Positions 50,568-63,782 are shown, counted from the first letter of the stretch. The stretch: 64,000 nt of DNA from Wuchereria bancrofti (GCA_005281725.1 SSBO01000001.1:11947475-12011474), one strand, 5' to 3'. The notes: generated by a model from the letters alone, not told the origin. A program made the numbers and translations.

Positions 50568-53500
50568 TATTAATGCTCTTCATTATTAATTAAATTGAAA
50601 TTAAATTTAATAAGAATCATATATGGAATGTTTTCCTTTTCAAAAATTACCTTTAATAAATAACTTCTATTTTAAGTTAATATTAACTTTTTCTATTTCA
50701 TACGTACATATAATATTTTCCTTAATTTAAAATATATTTCTTATTTTTTTATTTAAATATTTTGGCTTTTCACCACTGTTTTACTATTCTTTTATCACAT
50801 AAAGAATATTATGTTTCTTTTTTTTTTTCATTCATTTAAAAAATGTTACAGAAAGAAACTAAATTATTTAAAAATTACCCTCTATCTCTTTTTAAATTTT
50901 CACCATAAAAAAAAATTAAACATTTATTCTTCAAGTGTTGATAGTATTTTTTTATAAAATCAACACCATTAACATTATACCTGTAAAATTTTTCGACAAA
51001 AGCATTCATTCAAACGATATACAATTTAAAAATTATTTTGTTAAAGATAACTGCAAACATATATATTAGTATAATTATTAAAGGCATAATTTATGAAAAA
51101 AGTTTTGTAAGTATGATAAGATGATATAAATTAAGTACTACTATTTGATAAAATGAATTAAATATAGTGTTTTTGTAAGAATAATTAATATTTTATTCTA
51201 AAATAATATTATTCTATCATTAAATTAAAACAATACATTTAAAATCATCCATTTTTTCATTTATTTTTACATTATTAATTAAAATGTTTACATTTTTTTT
51301 GAAAAGAAAGTAATAAATTCATTTTCATTGTTTTTCAATACATTTTTCAAATTATAACCTAACTATTAAAGTTAAAATGAAAAAAAATTCAAAAAACTAA
51401 AGTGAAGTTAAAAATTAGCTTTACTATTTAATGCATTTTAATGCAATAACATAATTAAATTTTGCTGAGCACTTAACTCCTAAATGAACAAATTAACTAA
51501 CTCCAATTTATTTACATTACATCGCATAATTTCATGCAAATTACTGAACCAATAATTAGAAACTAATTTTTGCTTTTAGCTCGTTTATTTGCATAAAATT
51601 ACAGTTGAATCAGTAAATTAATAGAAAAATGATGAAAATTAAATGATTAATACTTGCAATAGTTAAAATGATATTATTTTCTTGTAAGCTATTCATTTTC
51701 ATTTTCAATTTTTTCAATTTGTGAATTATAATATTAGCTTTTTTTAATTCATTCTTTATTGAGCTAAATGTGAAAAGGAAGAAATTTGAATATCGTTTTT
51801 GAACTAAACAATTTTTTATTTTAAATTTAGTATTAATTGATAATATTCAACATTATTTAATTTTCTGACGAAAATTTATTCAAAAATCATTTGAATTATT
51901 TGATAAAACGAAGTGGAAATGGAAATTATTGCAACATGCATCGATTGATTGATGATCATAATTTATTGATGCTATCTCTATGAAATTGTTTATAACAAGT
52001 TTCATTTCATCGCTTTTCATCAGTTTATAGTTTATTACATTGTAGAAGATATGAGAATTATAATGATAAGATAAAAATTTCAGTTATCATAAAATTCAAT
52101 TTAATCCAATCAGTGACTAAATTCATTCTTCGCAAAATGCAATTTGTTTTTTCTTCCTATTTTTTGAACTTCACACTCACTGATACCAATATTAAAAATA
52201 AATGATTAATTAAAATAAACATTGCAATGAAAGTATTATGCACAATCATTTGCGGTGAAAAATTTTTTCATTATTTTTTAACACTTTTTTAACAGACACA
52301 AAAATTAGGAAATTATAATCATTAATTCTTTCATCAGAATCAAAACTTTTTTTTTTAGTTAACTTTATATTTTCTAGCCTTAAAAGTTCTATTTTTAATC
52401 GTTGAATTTTACAAATAAATGATTTTATAGTATTGATTTTATCCTTGACAACATAATTCTTCAACACTTATCACTACTGATACTATTATCATTGATATCA
52501 TTACTCAGATGTATTACTCATAGCCTAGCTATTTTAGAATCACTCACCATAATTGTTGTTTAGAATTGAGCAGTCAGAAATTTCATTTTCTAATTTAGAT
52601 GCCCACTTCTACAGAACTATTCTATGGCTATTTTACTTTTTTCAATCATTTCATCATCATCATCGTCATCATCATTATCATCAACATCATCATCATCAAA
52701 TTACCAATCATTATTTTATTATTGTTGCAGTAGTGACAAATAAAGTCACATTTATCTTATTCTTGTTAACATTATCATCAGCATTTATCATTACTGATAT
52801 TACTATCATTGATATTATCATTATTGAATTAGATGCCTTTGAATCATTTTGACCTTTTTATTACATTCATCAGTTTTGTTATAAATATTATTACTATAAA
52901 TAGCATGATCATAGATCATAAAAGCTTGATATTTAGACGAAAATAAACAATTGTTGTTGTAAACTATTTCAAACTTGATGAACCAAATGAATGAATTAGT
53001 TTTAGTGTAATCTTTTACTCTCTCTCTCTCTCTCATATAATTCGAATTTCACTTTTTTTTTGACTGATTACTGTTTTGCATATTATCAATTGTAATTTCA
53101 GAATTCTGAAATGCTATTATAGAGTGATGAAAATATAAAATAAAACTTAACACTTACAAATATAATCCTTCATCACTTTTCACTAATCAATACCACTGCT
53201 GGATAGATGAAAAATTCTATTAAATTCAAATTTCGAAAATAGAGTTAATAATCGAAATTTTAGGACGTTTTTCGTAATTTGCTAGAACTTCCAAACAGCG
53301 ATATTTTTCATTTATTATTGCTATAAAGCATTGGAAAAAAAAAATTTGTCTTTAAGCAAATCCCTAAAGGTTAGTCTATTTCTAGTTGAGAAAAAAAAAA
53401 ATGGAAGAGTAGACGAATTGAATGTTGCATTTAGGCAAATAAAAAAATTTATCTATATTCTTTAGTTATAAGTTGAAAATTTCATTTAAAACAGTAGAAA

Positions 53501-56500
53501 ATTTTCAAATCAAAGAAATTTTTTTCCCAATTTCAATTTTCAAAAGTATATTGACAAGTTTTGTAACTTTAAAACAACATTTGTGCATCTTTTCTTCTCC
53601 TTCATCTTCTCCTTCATCAACATTTACTTCTAAGATTTCCGGAAATACGGAAAGGATTTGAAATGAGCTATCAATTAAACGAATCAGGAAAGAAAAAGAC
53701 AAAAAAATCATATAAAGCTTAAGTTTAGAAAGTGAAAAAAAGGTCGTAAGTTCATTTAAATGAACTGTGAAAAGTAAATTGTTGATAAAGAAGGAATGAA
53801 GAACAAAAAAAAAAATTTCATTCTAATTTCAAAAATTACAGGCAATTAGATCATCGTATTTATTCGTATATTTCTTTTTCTCTTTCTCTTTTTCTTTCTC
53901 TCTCTCCTCTTTTCAGTAATAGTTAAGCATTATTTAAAAATATGTTTGGACTAATCTTTTTTCGTTTTTCTTTTAAAAAAAAAACTAATAGAGTTTTATC
54001 TCTTTTTACGAAACAACAAAGCATCTGTCCGCATTTTTGACTACTCAAATTTTTCATTATCATCTAAATGTCTCTCTCAGGTATTTATCATTTCTCTCTT
54101 CTCTTTCATCTTTCTATCCTCCCTCTCTCTTCTCTTCTTTCCTCATTCTATTAGTATTTTCAAAAATTTTTCAACTGTATCCTTTTGTTTCTAATTAAAA
54201 CACAGAATTAAATCAAAAATAATTACAAGGATCAATGAATGAAATATATTTATTCAAAATGACTCATTTATCAAACAAGAAAAGGAATTGATTGATCGAG
54301 TAAGGATTGATTGATTGATTCATTGATCGATTGATCGATTGAATAAAAATCTTTTCAGGATCTATGACATAAAATTGTTCAAGTAAATTTGATAAATAAG
54401 AAATGATTAAGCTAAAAATCAAATTTTATAAAATAATTTGCCATTAATGATATTAATTATCACTCATAAAACTAAACAACAATATATATCACTTAGATAA
54501 TAAAAATTAAGAAGGATAAATTAAAAGAAAATGATTATCAATGTTTGTCAAAATTTCCCATTATCTTATCATATCATCAGTAAATTACTCTTTTCATAGT
54601 ATTATATCATATCCTATCACACCATATCAATTTAGCACAAAATTATCAATTAATCATTGAATATATGCATCAATTAAACCTTTATCTTTTATTAATTAAT
54701 AAAATTTATTTATTTTTAGCATTTCAAGTGTGCACTAATTTCATTTCCTATTTTCACCACAAAAATTCATATGTTCAATATCTGTTTAGATTGATAGCTT
54801 CAAAAGATCGGAAGTGAAAATGCATTTTTTTAAAGGTTAATTCTAAGTCACGTGAAAGTGCGCAGCAAGTTTTACAAGTTAATCTATTAACGTTTCAAAA
54901 AAAAAAAGAAAGAAAAAATTTCAAAAAGAAAAAATATGGTTTTAAAAAGCTGAATTTTCTGCTTACAACCATATTTCGTTTTAGTTTCATTCATCTCTGA
55001 CACTTCCTTACCTACGATCAAGTATGGTTGATCAATTTACTGATATCATTGAGATATTTAATTATGGTTACTTTTAAGTTATTTTTTACATTATTATTAT
55101 TTACAGCTCTGGTCCAATTATTGCGGAATGAAATTTATTTCATTTAATTAAATCATATTGTAAAAGAATAATGAATTAGCAAATATTATCACAGAATGAT
55201 TAATCAGATGATCAAATTAATCAAATTTTATTTCATCACATCAAATTTTACTATTTTATATATCTTTTTTCTAAAACTTTCATTAATTAATTAATTAAAA
55301 ATTTTTTGAATTTGGAATTTATGAATCTTAAAGTCGTTTGATAAATTGCTTTCATTAATTCTCGTTAATTTCTTGCATCTTTAAGTCAAAAACTTTCATT
55401 AACTAAAAAAAAATTTTTATTAATTAAATTAAAAAGTAAAATCTTTTATTAGCTATATTTTCATTTTTTTGTTTTTTGAGAGAAATTACATGCAGTAGGT
55501 GTTGTAATTGTTGGATAAATTTTCAATGTAGCAATTTAAATTTCATTTAAAAAAAAATAAAACTTCAATTATTTCGCAACAAAAAAAACAAAGATAATTG
55601 TTTATAGGATTAACTGATGTTATTTTATTAAGAATTTGATCATTCCTTTTCATTAAATTATATATGTGACGCAATTACATTCTAATAAATTCTGTTTTAA
55701 AAAAGTTTTTTATTAAAAGATTTCATAGCATATTTTATTTCACTTTTTTTTTTTTGAATTTTAATATGTTCTAATGAGACACTTCTCCGTTAAATTGTTC
55801 GACATTGTTAAAAATTTATTTAATGAAGCAAGAAATTGAAAATGTAATGAAGCTTGAATTGTTGCAAGAGAAAAATTAAAAAAAATCTTTTTTAACAATG
55901 CTTCCTATATTTTTGCAATATATATTTAAAAAGGAGAAAATATTTGAATAAAACAAATTTGAATTTGGATTGAATTTGAGTAGTATTAATAATAATTATT
56001 AATAATTCTAATTGATAGGATCACTTTGAAAGAAGAAAACGAATCATTTTACTATTTGTAATTAAAAGCAAAACAAAATAAAAGTAATTAGATGGGACAA
56101 AATAAATTAATCTAATGATAATTGTTTTTTTGTTTTTAATTTCCAATATATGTTTCATCCTTATCTTTATCATTTATATGTCATAGAACTATCTGAAATA
56201 TTATTTTTTTACTATTTATGCTAACAATTAAACAATTTACTGCTACTGTTTAGTTTTATTTTTTAATTATTTGTTAAACAGTGCGACTAAATTAGTCAAA
56301 AATTTCCTTTGTTTTCTTTACAAAATTAAATTTTTTTCTCATTTCATTATTTTCAGTTAATTTCTTTATCAAATTTATGCAAATTTGTCGAATTAATTGA
56401 TCACCTGTAAAAAAGAAAAAAGTTAGTCCCATAAAATTTATTAATTAATAATATTTTCAGCACCACCTTTTTTTTGCGTGGGTTAAAATTATTTTGGTTT

Positions 56501-57999
56501 AAACTTTGAAAAAGAGAAATACAAGTTCACAAGTTTATAATGTATTATTTCAAAATATCTAAGATTTAAAAAAAAAAAATTAAAAAATACTATCCGCAAA
56601 AATTGAACAAATAGCAAAAAAACGAAAAAATAAAGAAAAAATAATGATGAATTTATATCCTTTTTGTCTTATTTCACTCTATTTGCTTAATCCATCAATT
56701 TTGCAAAAAAAAAAACTAATTTCAATTTTCATTCTTTGATCTCACATTTCATTCCATTAAGGCCTATCATTGAAAATTCTATTATTAAATTCCTTTTCAT
56801 TTCATAGTTGTTCATCTAATTATTTCAAAGCCAAAATAAAAGTATAGTAATCGTATCACTACAATATTGTCTAAGAAAGAGAAGAAAAAAACCAATTATC
56901 TCTTTTCATTGATCTTTGTGATTTTTAATCAAAGAAATAAATAGGAAAAAACAATTCTTCTAAATTCTTTTTTCTTTTTCATGTATTTTGCTCAAAAAAT
57001 TTTACAGTTTTTATAATATTTCCATTAGGATTAATTGACAAAATATGCATTAAAATTGAAATATTTGAAATAAAAAAATGAAAATTTAAAATTAATCATA
57101 ATTATACATAAATAGCAAATGATAAAAGATTACGACAATTAGACATATGTAAATAAATTTTAAAATCAAAATTTAAAATCCATTAGATTTATGCTGAAAA
57201 ATGTTGTTATATCATTAGAGTTTAATGATAATTTCAATAATTAAATATATTATAAAATTAAAAAAAGAATTAAAATTAAGTACACCTTCATGAACTACCA
57301 ATTGTTATTCTTTTTGTTTTTTTTTTATGGATTAAATTTTAAATAAAGCCTAGTTTTCATAATTTTCACCTCTGATAAAATCAACCATTTTGTAGTGATA
57401 TAGTGATAGTAATTGATATTTCGAGAATAATTATATTCCTGACATTATCGAAATTTTTATCAAATAGTATTATTGAGGGAATGAAATATTGTCAATTACA
57501 TTAATTTGCGATTTCAAATTTTTACTCTAGGAAATGTTCGTAATCAGCCATTAGCATTTCAGAAATATACAAACGTATTAGTAAATATTGGAAGTATTTA
57601 AAATGAAATGAATAAAACTAATGAATCCTTTAATAAAATATTTGACTACACTATCATATCACATTGTGATAATTCATGAATTAATTCGATTAATTAGAAA
57701 TTTTTTTTTGCCCTAAAAACTTTTCAATTGTAAATTGTAAAATAACTTAACGTATATTCTCTCTTCGAAATATATGTTTTTTCTTTTCAGAAATCAATAA
57801 AATCATGAAAAAAATATTTTATAACAAAAAATTAACAAATACACCTTTCTAATTTATAATTTACTTTTGGCAATGTTTAATTATTCTTTACTCTTTTAAT
57901 TTAACCTTTTTAATTTAGTCTTTTACTTTAACCTTTTACTTTTTGTATACAAATAAATAATTTGTATACAATTAATAATTGAATTAATTTACTTTTTAG
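50568..57999. other. AT-rich region immediately upstream of pdfr-1
   Basis: Contains ATC triplet tracts (52640-52700), CT-rich microsatellites (53870-53912, 54070-54140), GATTGATT repeats (54293-54345) and no recognised gene. The pdfr-1 promoter is probably in the right part. A CACGTG E-box lies at about 54849-54854; its relevance is unknown. Confidence 0.5.
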
Positions 58000-58015
58000 G
58001 ATTTGTGGAATAATT
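57991..58015 (+). promoter_or_regulatory. 3' splice site just upstream of the pdfr-1 ATG
   Basis: ACTTTTTAG|G is a good nematode acceptor, 16 nt before the ATG at 58016. It could receive the SL1 trans-spliced leader, since leader sites usually lie this close to the start codon, or an upstream cis-spliced exon. The 16 nt are open in frame (ICGII before Met), so both readings are possible. Confidence 0.6.
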
Positions 58016-61000
58016 ATGGAAAATCTGTCGAAGGTTGCAGCAATGCAACCGTCAACATCATGGGCATATAATGCTAGTAAATTGGTACAAATAAATGGTC
58101 TTGAATATAATCGAGCTCGAACAATGGATGAATGTATAAAAGCGCTTGAACGAAGTTCTTTACCAACATTTCCGGATAGTAGTAAGAATTTAAAATTAAA
58201 ATTTTAATTTTAATTTTAATTTTATACTATTATGATTGATTGTTTGACTGAATGACTGATTTATATTGATTGATTAATTGATTGATTGATTGAATGATTA
58301 AATTTAATCATTTTCATTTAGCATTCTTATTTATAGTTAATGAAATATTTGAATATAATTACAAGATATATACATATTAAAAGATGATGGATCATTATGG
58401 TGTAATGCGACCTTCGATACAGTACTTTGTTGGCCAGCAACACCAGCCAATAGCAGTATTACTGTACGTTGTCCACCACTCAAAGGACTTGACCCCGGAA
58501 GTTTGTTTCTTTTGGCTTTTTTTTTCTCTTTTCACATTGATATTAATTTTCTAATATTATGAAAAGCAAAGAATTTGATGTAATAATTCTAGAGAATATA
58601 ACTAAATGGTGTCATAGTTCGGGTCGTTGGATGGGCCGAGCAGAAGGTGACTTCTCGCGTCCTCATGGCTGGACAAATTTCACAATGTGTTTCACTCGAG
58701 AAGTTGTTGAAATGATGACTAAACTCACCAATGGATCACTTGTTGTAAAATTTTCGTTTTTTTTTTTTTGATTCAAAAGCAAAAAAAAAAATCTATTATT
58801 GAGGTAATATTATCATTTTATTATGATCAGTTATTGATTGATAATTTATAGATAGCTCAAGAAGTAGCAAGAAATGCCCGTAAATTAGAATTTGTTGGTC
58901 TTGGCTTATCGCTCATTTCTTTGCTCATATCAATCGCTATTTTTTCTTACTTCAGGTTCATCACTTTCATCAATTTCAATAATTTCAAAAAAAAAAAAGA
59001 GGAAAAGGAAAAATTAGTGTTAACAGTTGTAAATGTGTTAATTACTGTAATATTGTCTTAAAAAAACTTTTTTTATTTGTTTTAATTCTTCACATAATTG
59101 AATTTGCTATATGTAATTAAGATTATTTCAGGAGGTTGCGGGTATTTAGGAATTTATTGCATTTACAATTAATGATTGCCATATTGATGGTTGTTGTTAT
59201 TCGCCTTACCCTCTACATTGATCTTATTTTTACTGATCGTCTTGGACCGCATAATTTGGACAGTAATGATGGAAAAACCATAAATACTATGGTACTCTTT
59301 TTAATTAATTTTATCTTTAAAAAATAGAAATAAAAATTAAACGAAAAGAAAAATTGATTTTTCATTTTCATGTGATACGATTAAATTTGTTTTGCATTTG
59401 TACAATTAGCTATAACTTTCTTGTCTTCTTACTCAAATTCATTGAATGTTAATTGATTTGTTAAATTTGTAAAAGAAATTTCACTTTTTTTTTGGAAAGA
59501 AAATATCATTAATTATTTCACATAATATCACCTAATCATCGTAACATGATTCTTATTAAAACTCTAACTTCGAAAGTGCAATTTTCTACAGTCTAATTTT
59601 ATTTGACAATAATATCATTTATTAGTTTATCATTCAAAATTCTTAATTAAATTTGCAGGTATTTTTATGCGAAACGATGTTTTTCATGCTTGAATACTTT
59701 AAAACAGTCGCATTTTGCTGGATGTTTCTCGAAGGATTCTATTTGCATAATAAACTTGTCTTCACGGTATTTGCAGCTGAAGTACGCCTTAGACGTTATC
59801 TTATAACCGGATACGGTAAGATATTAATTAATTAATTTAAGCCTTAATTGCTTAGCATTTATTTAATATCTATTTAGTAATGTTTAACGAAAAATTAAGA
59901 TTTACGAAATTTTTTTTTTGGTTAAAAATCTATTTAGTTGTTTGAGATTTAACAGGTTTTCCACTGGTACAAACATTTCTATGGTTAGCAGTAATACTAA
60001 TGAAGAAACAAGGAAAAATGGATCGATGTCTTGGATCATATTACCTCGAACCAGAATTTTGGCTCCTAGATGGGCCAAGAATGTTTGAATTAGTTGTAAG
60101 TTATTTCTAAATTACATTTTTTTTTTAATTAGAAAAAACTTTTAATAAGAAATATCATAGATCAACAAAAAAAAAAGTATTTTATTAGTTTAAGAAAAAA
60201 AAGTGTAATGAAATTATTTACAGATAAATTTATTTTTCATATGCAATGTAATTCGTGTTTTGTGGACAAAAGTAAGCCAATCACACAATACAAGTGAATT
60301 GGATAGGATGAAGTGAGTCATTCATTCATTCATTCATTCATTCATTCATTCATTAATTCATTCATTCATTCATTCATTCATTCACTCATTCATTCATTCA
60401 TTCATTCATTCATTCATTCATTCATTCATTCATCCATTCATTCATTCATTCCACTTTGATCTATCCACTAATGTCAATAATAATTCAAATTTTAAAAGAA
60501 CAAATTTTAACCACCTTCTAGAAAAAAAAAATGATCTAGAAGATGTTCTGTGGTATTATTTCATAGCAAAATTCAAAAAAAAAAAAAATGATCAATCGAT
60601 TAACTTTCAATTCTTATTGTTATGTTTAAAAATTGGTAATCAGTGTAATTAATATTTAATTTAATTCGAAACAAAAAAAAGCAATGAATTTTTTCTCGTC
60701 TCATATTGAATTCTGAAAATTTAAATTAATATTCATTTGATATTTAGGAAAAGTGTGAAAGCAGCATTGATGCTAATTCCACTATTAGGTATTCCAAATA
60801 TTATGCAAACTATACCCTTCTCTCCAACTAAGGATAATATTGTAGTAAGTTGATAATGATAATCTTGATAATCATAACTTTTATCGATATAAGTAACCTT
60901 AGTTGAGGATGTGATAAGAAGTGACTCGAAGTTTTTTTACTGCTAAAGAGTTAACCGTTTAACAAAAGGACGAAAAGANAGTCATTCATTCATTCATTCA

Positions 61001-63056
61001 TTCATTCATTCATTCATTCATTCCTTCATTCATTCATTCATTCATTCATTCATTTATTCATTCATTCATTCATTCATTCATTCATTCCACTTTGATCTAT
61101 CCACTAATGTCAATAATAATTCAAATTTTAAAAGAACAAATTTTAACCACCTTCTAGAAAAAAAAAATGATCTAGAAGATGTTCTGTGGTATTATTTCAT
61201 AGCAAAATTCAAAAAAAAAAAAAATGATCAATCGATTAACTTTCAATTCTTATTGTTATGTTTAAAAATTGGTAATCAGTGTAATTAATATTTAATTTAA
61301 TTCGAAACAAAAAAAAGCAATGAATTTTTTCTCGTCTCATATTGAATTCTGAAAATTTAAATTAATATTCATTTGATATTTAGGAAAAGTGTGAAAGCAG
61401 CATTGATGCTAATTCCACTATTAGGTATTCCAAATATTATGCAAACTATACCCTTCTCTCCAACTAAGGATAATATTGTAGTAAGTTGATAATGATAATC
61501 TTGATAATCATAACTTTTATCGATATAAGTAACCTTAGTTGAGGATGTGATAAGAAGTGACTCGAAGTTTTTTTACTGCTAAAGAGTTAACCGTTTAACA
61601 AAAGGACGAAAAGAAATTAAAAAAAATATTATTTAATATTCATTTCGAATTGAAAACTTGAAATCGTTTTTTTGAAAAGGAAAAGTGCAAGAATTGAAAT
61701 TCAAAGAATAATTAGATGCAAAATTAAAAAGCGTTAATTAATATTTATGTTTCATTGGTTAATTATTATAATACAATAATATTTATATAAAGATTTATTG
61801 GTTTTACAGATAATGAATTTATGATTAATTATGTAAGATGTATATTTTCATTATATTTAAATAACGAAATAATAAATATTTTTCATTTCAGTACTTTGCA
61901 ATTTGGACATATTGCGCATCATTCACTTATATGTATCAGGGCTTTATGATTTCAATCATCTATTGTTTTGCTAACAAAGAGGTTAACTTTTAATTTGAAA
62001 TTATATTTAAGTTTGAATTTGTTAATTTCCTGCTTTAGCGCTAATTTTTAAGATATTTTTTTATGAAATTTTATTTTTTCAAATTGATAAAACTCTCAGC
62101 TAAACTATATTATCTCTATTATTTTTATCATTAACAAATGATTGATCATTTGCAATTACATTTAAATGTAAATATTTTTTTTTTTTTTTTTGCATAATTT
62201 ATTCTATTTTAGGTTCGAAATGTACTAAAGACCCATTACGGTAGACTTAAGCTACAGCATACAAGTATCATAAATTTACGCCATGGTAGCAGATCAAATG
62301 TTCTTCGAAATGGAAATTCGACAGGTGCATGGTTGAATAAGTCTGAAAATGATAAATTATTAAGGATACAAAAATGTTCGCTTAAAAATGGAGCTGAAGG
62401 ACATGATCCAACTGGTTCAGCTTTAATCTCTATAAGTCAGGTAGATATTTTATTATGAATTCAGTTCAAACTTTTTATCAATTAAAAATAGCTCATTTTA
62501 TGCATAAATACCTGAAAGAATAACATTATTTTCTTTTTTTTTTTCTTGTTCTCTCTCAATTCTTGATTAATTTTGTGATACGATATCACTGATTTCTTTT
62601 TTCTTTTTATTAATAAATCTATTTTTGATAAAAGTACCAAAAATCAAACAAACAAATGAAAGTGAACATGGCGAAATTTAAGGGAAGTTAATAGATATTT
62701 ACACATGCAGTAAATTAAGATATAGAATAAAATACGCTTTCAAATAGAAATTAAAATATCATATTTTCATTATCTATTAACTATTATTTATTATCATCAT
62801 TATTATCAACTATTATTTATTATCATCATTATCATTTTATGATTATTATCGTCTGTTTCAGTCTGAAATGTATTTAAATTTGAACGAAAACGATGGTAAT
62901 ATTAATAATAGAGAAGCATTGTCAAATATAAAACAACCAAAGAAACGAAAACACGGAAAGCAACAATCGTTAATGTTTCAGTGCTCTGAAAGTATAGTAG
63001 GCGCAAATATTCCAATTGAAAGTGATAACTCAAAAGCGGATAAAATGAATGATTAG
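58016..63056 (+). CDS. pdfr-1: PDF neuropeptide receptor, class B (secretin-family) GPCR
   Basis: Twelve exons: 58016-58181, 58384-58500, 58593-58744, 58852-58955, 59132-59291, 59659-59815, 59956-60095, 60224-60312, 60748-60844, 61892-61981, 62213-62440 and 62862-63056. Phases agree throughout and give 564 residues. The extracellular hormone-receptor domain has its six Cys at 40, 62, 71, 85, 101 and 127 (WCNATFDTVLCWP) and several N-glycosylation sites. TM1 is about 158-179, TM2 188-212 (VIRLTLYIDL) and TM3 236-264 (CWMFLEGFYLHN). ECL2 Cys310 should pair with Cys237. TM6 is near 366-384 (KSVKAALMLIPLLGI) and TM7 ends QGFMISIIYCFANKE. Drosophila PDFR matches in the same places (IIRLTLYLD, WMFIEGLYLHN, WILEGPR, NIIRVL, LLPLLGI). 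The family couples to Gs/cAMP and controls locomotion and arousal states. The 140-residue tail contains PKKRKHGKQQS. No signal peptide is seen from this ATG. An identical second TM6 exon lies at 61384-61480. Confidence 0.88.
60317..60450. repeat. (TTCA)n microsatellite in pdfr-1 intron 8
   Basis: About 33 near-perfect CATT/TTCA tetramers starting four bases after the exon 8 boundary, within the donor region. Sporadic changes (TTAA, CTCA, TCCA) interrupt it. Confidence 0.97.
60451..60980 (+). repeat. Tandem duplication, copy 1 (contains the TM6 exon)
   Basis: The segment from CCACTTTGATC to GGACGAAAAGANA recurs at 61087-61616 with an offset of exactly 636 bp. I saw no difference by eye apart from the N at 60979. 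It includes intron 8 sequence, the 97-nt TM6 exon and the start of intron 9. Confidence 0.93.
60981..61086. repeat. (TTCA)n microsatellite, second array at the duplication junction
   Basis: It begins GTCATTCATTC, as the first array does, directly after the GANA that contains the N, and is slightly shorter than the first. The duplicated unit therefore comprises array plus unique sequence. Confidence 0.95.
61087..61616 (+). repeat. Tandem duplication, copy 2 (contains a second TM6 exon)
   Basis: Same sequence as copy 1. Past GACGAAAAGAAA it continues into unique intron 9 sequence (TTAAAAAAAATATT), so this copy's right boundary is the natural one. Copy 1 is joined naturally on its left side, through the first array. 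Confidence 0.93.
61384..61480 (+). pseudogene. pdfr-1: Duplicate pdfr-1 TM6 exon
   Basis: This 97-nt exon is identical to 60748-60844, with intact acceptor (GATATTTAG) and donor (GTAAGT). It enters in phase 2 and leaves in phase 0. If placed after the first copy it would be read in the wrong frame and reach a TAA near its end. Only one of the two copies can be in a functional mRNA. It may be an assembly artefact rather than a real second exon. Confidence 0.75.
62779..62836. repeat. Two-copy 29-bp repeat in the last pdfr-1 intron
   Basis: AACTATTATTTATTATCATC occurs at 62779 and 62808, each copy followed by ATTATTATC-like sequence. It lies just before the acceptor of the final exon. Confidence 0.85.
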
Positions 63057-63412
63057 CTGATAATGATCAATCAATCAAGTGAGATAAGTTTCTAGACATG
63101 GTTACTTGATCCTCTCATAATTTCAATTTTCCAATTTTTTGACAAAAAAAAAATTTGCACTTCAAAAATTTTTATTTCAAATTTCATATAATTTTTATGA
63201 AAAAAAAAGTCACTGTGAACTAACAATTGAAATAATTTGGTGCACAATATGAAATCTCTCATAAATATTATATTTTAGACTTCACAGACTGAACTGATAA
63301 GAAATCATATCTATCAGCAATTCATGAAAGTGGCGAAGAAACAATCAGCTATTGTCTCTGCTTGTCATGTTCCTTGCAGATCTTGATCAATCACGATTTC
63401 TGGAATTGATTA

Positions 63413-63418
63413 AATAAA
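63413..63418 (+). promoter_or_regulatory. Candidate polyadenylation signal of pdfr-1 (proximal)
   Basis: AATAAA about 360 nt after the TAG stop. A second AATAAA at 63895-63900 could serve a longer 3' UTR. Confidence 0.5.
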
Positions 63419-63450
63419 AGCAATTGATATTCAGCAAAATATATTTCACG

Positions 63451-63500
63451 TGCGTGTTTGTATGAATGTGTGTGCGTGTGCGTGCGTGTATGTGGACGTG
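63451..63500. repeat. GT/GTGC-rich microsatellite
   Basis: GTGCGTGTTTGTATG followed by GTGTGTGCGTGTGCGTGCGTG. Alternating purine-pyrimidine sequence downstream of pdfr-1. Confidence 0.85.
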
Positions 63501-63726
63501 ATAAAACCATCTTTTAGACGCTTTTCTTAATTATTAAAATGAGAAAAGAGTAATGTTACTATATGGCAACAATTACAATATTATTGGCAAATGTCGCATC
63601 ATTCAGAGAATATTTAATTTTGAAACTTGGAACAAACTTATGGTAGTATTTACTATTTTGATAACATTTACATATTGATTGTTCAATGATCTTCTGGACA
63701 GGTAAATGTGTATGAATTGCTTTAAA

Positions 63727-63782
63727 ATCAAAAGTCATTATGCTATTTGCAAAGATCAAAAGTCATTATGTTATTTGCAAAA
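63727..63782. repeat. Two-copy 28-bp tandem repeat
   Basis: ATCAAAAGTCATTATG(C/T)TATTTGCAAA is repeated head to tail at 63727 and 63755 with one or two differences. Confidence 0.9.

Noticed and set aside
53505..53711. Minus-strand frame with an acidic segment (VDEGEDEGEEK)
   Set aside because: The acidic run comes from a CTT/CAT triplet tract. Flanks are AT-rich and no confident splice sites bound it.
57531..57590. Possible micro-exon (NVRNQPLAFQKYTNVL) between CTCTAG and GTAAAT, 0.4 kb before pdfr-1
   Set aside because: Its exit phase (0) does not fit the receptor frame of the next exon (phase 2 needed), and it is short enough to be open by chance.
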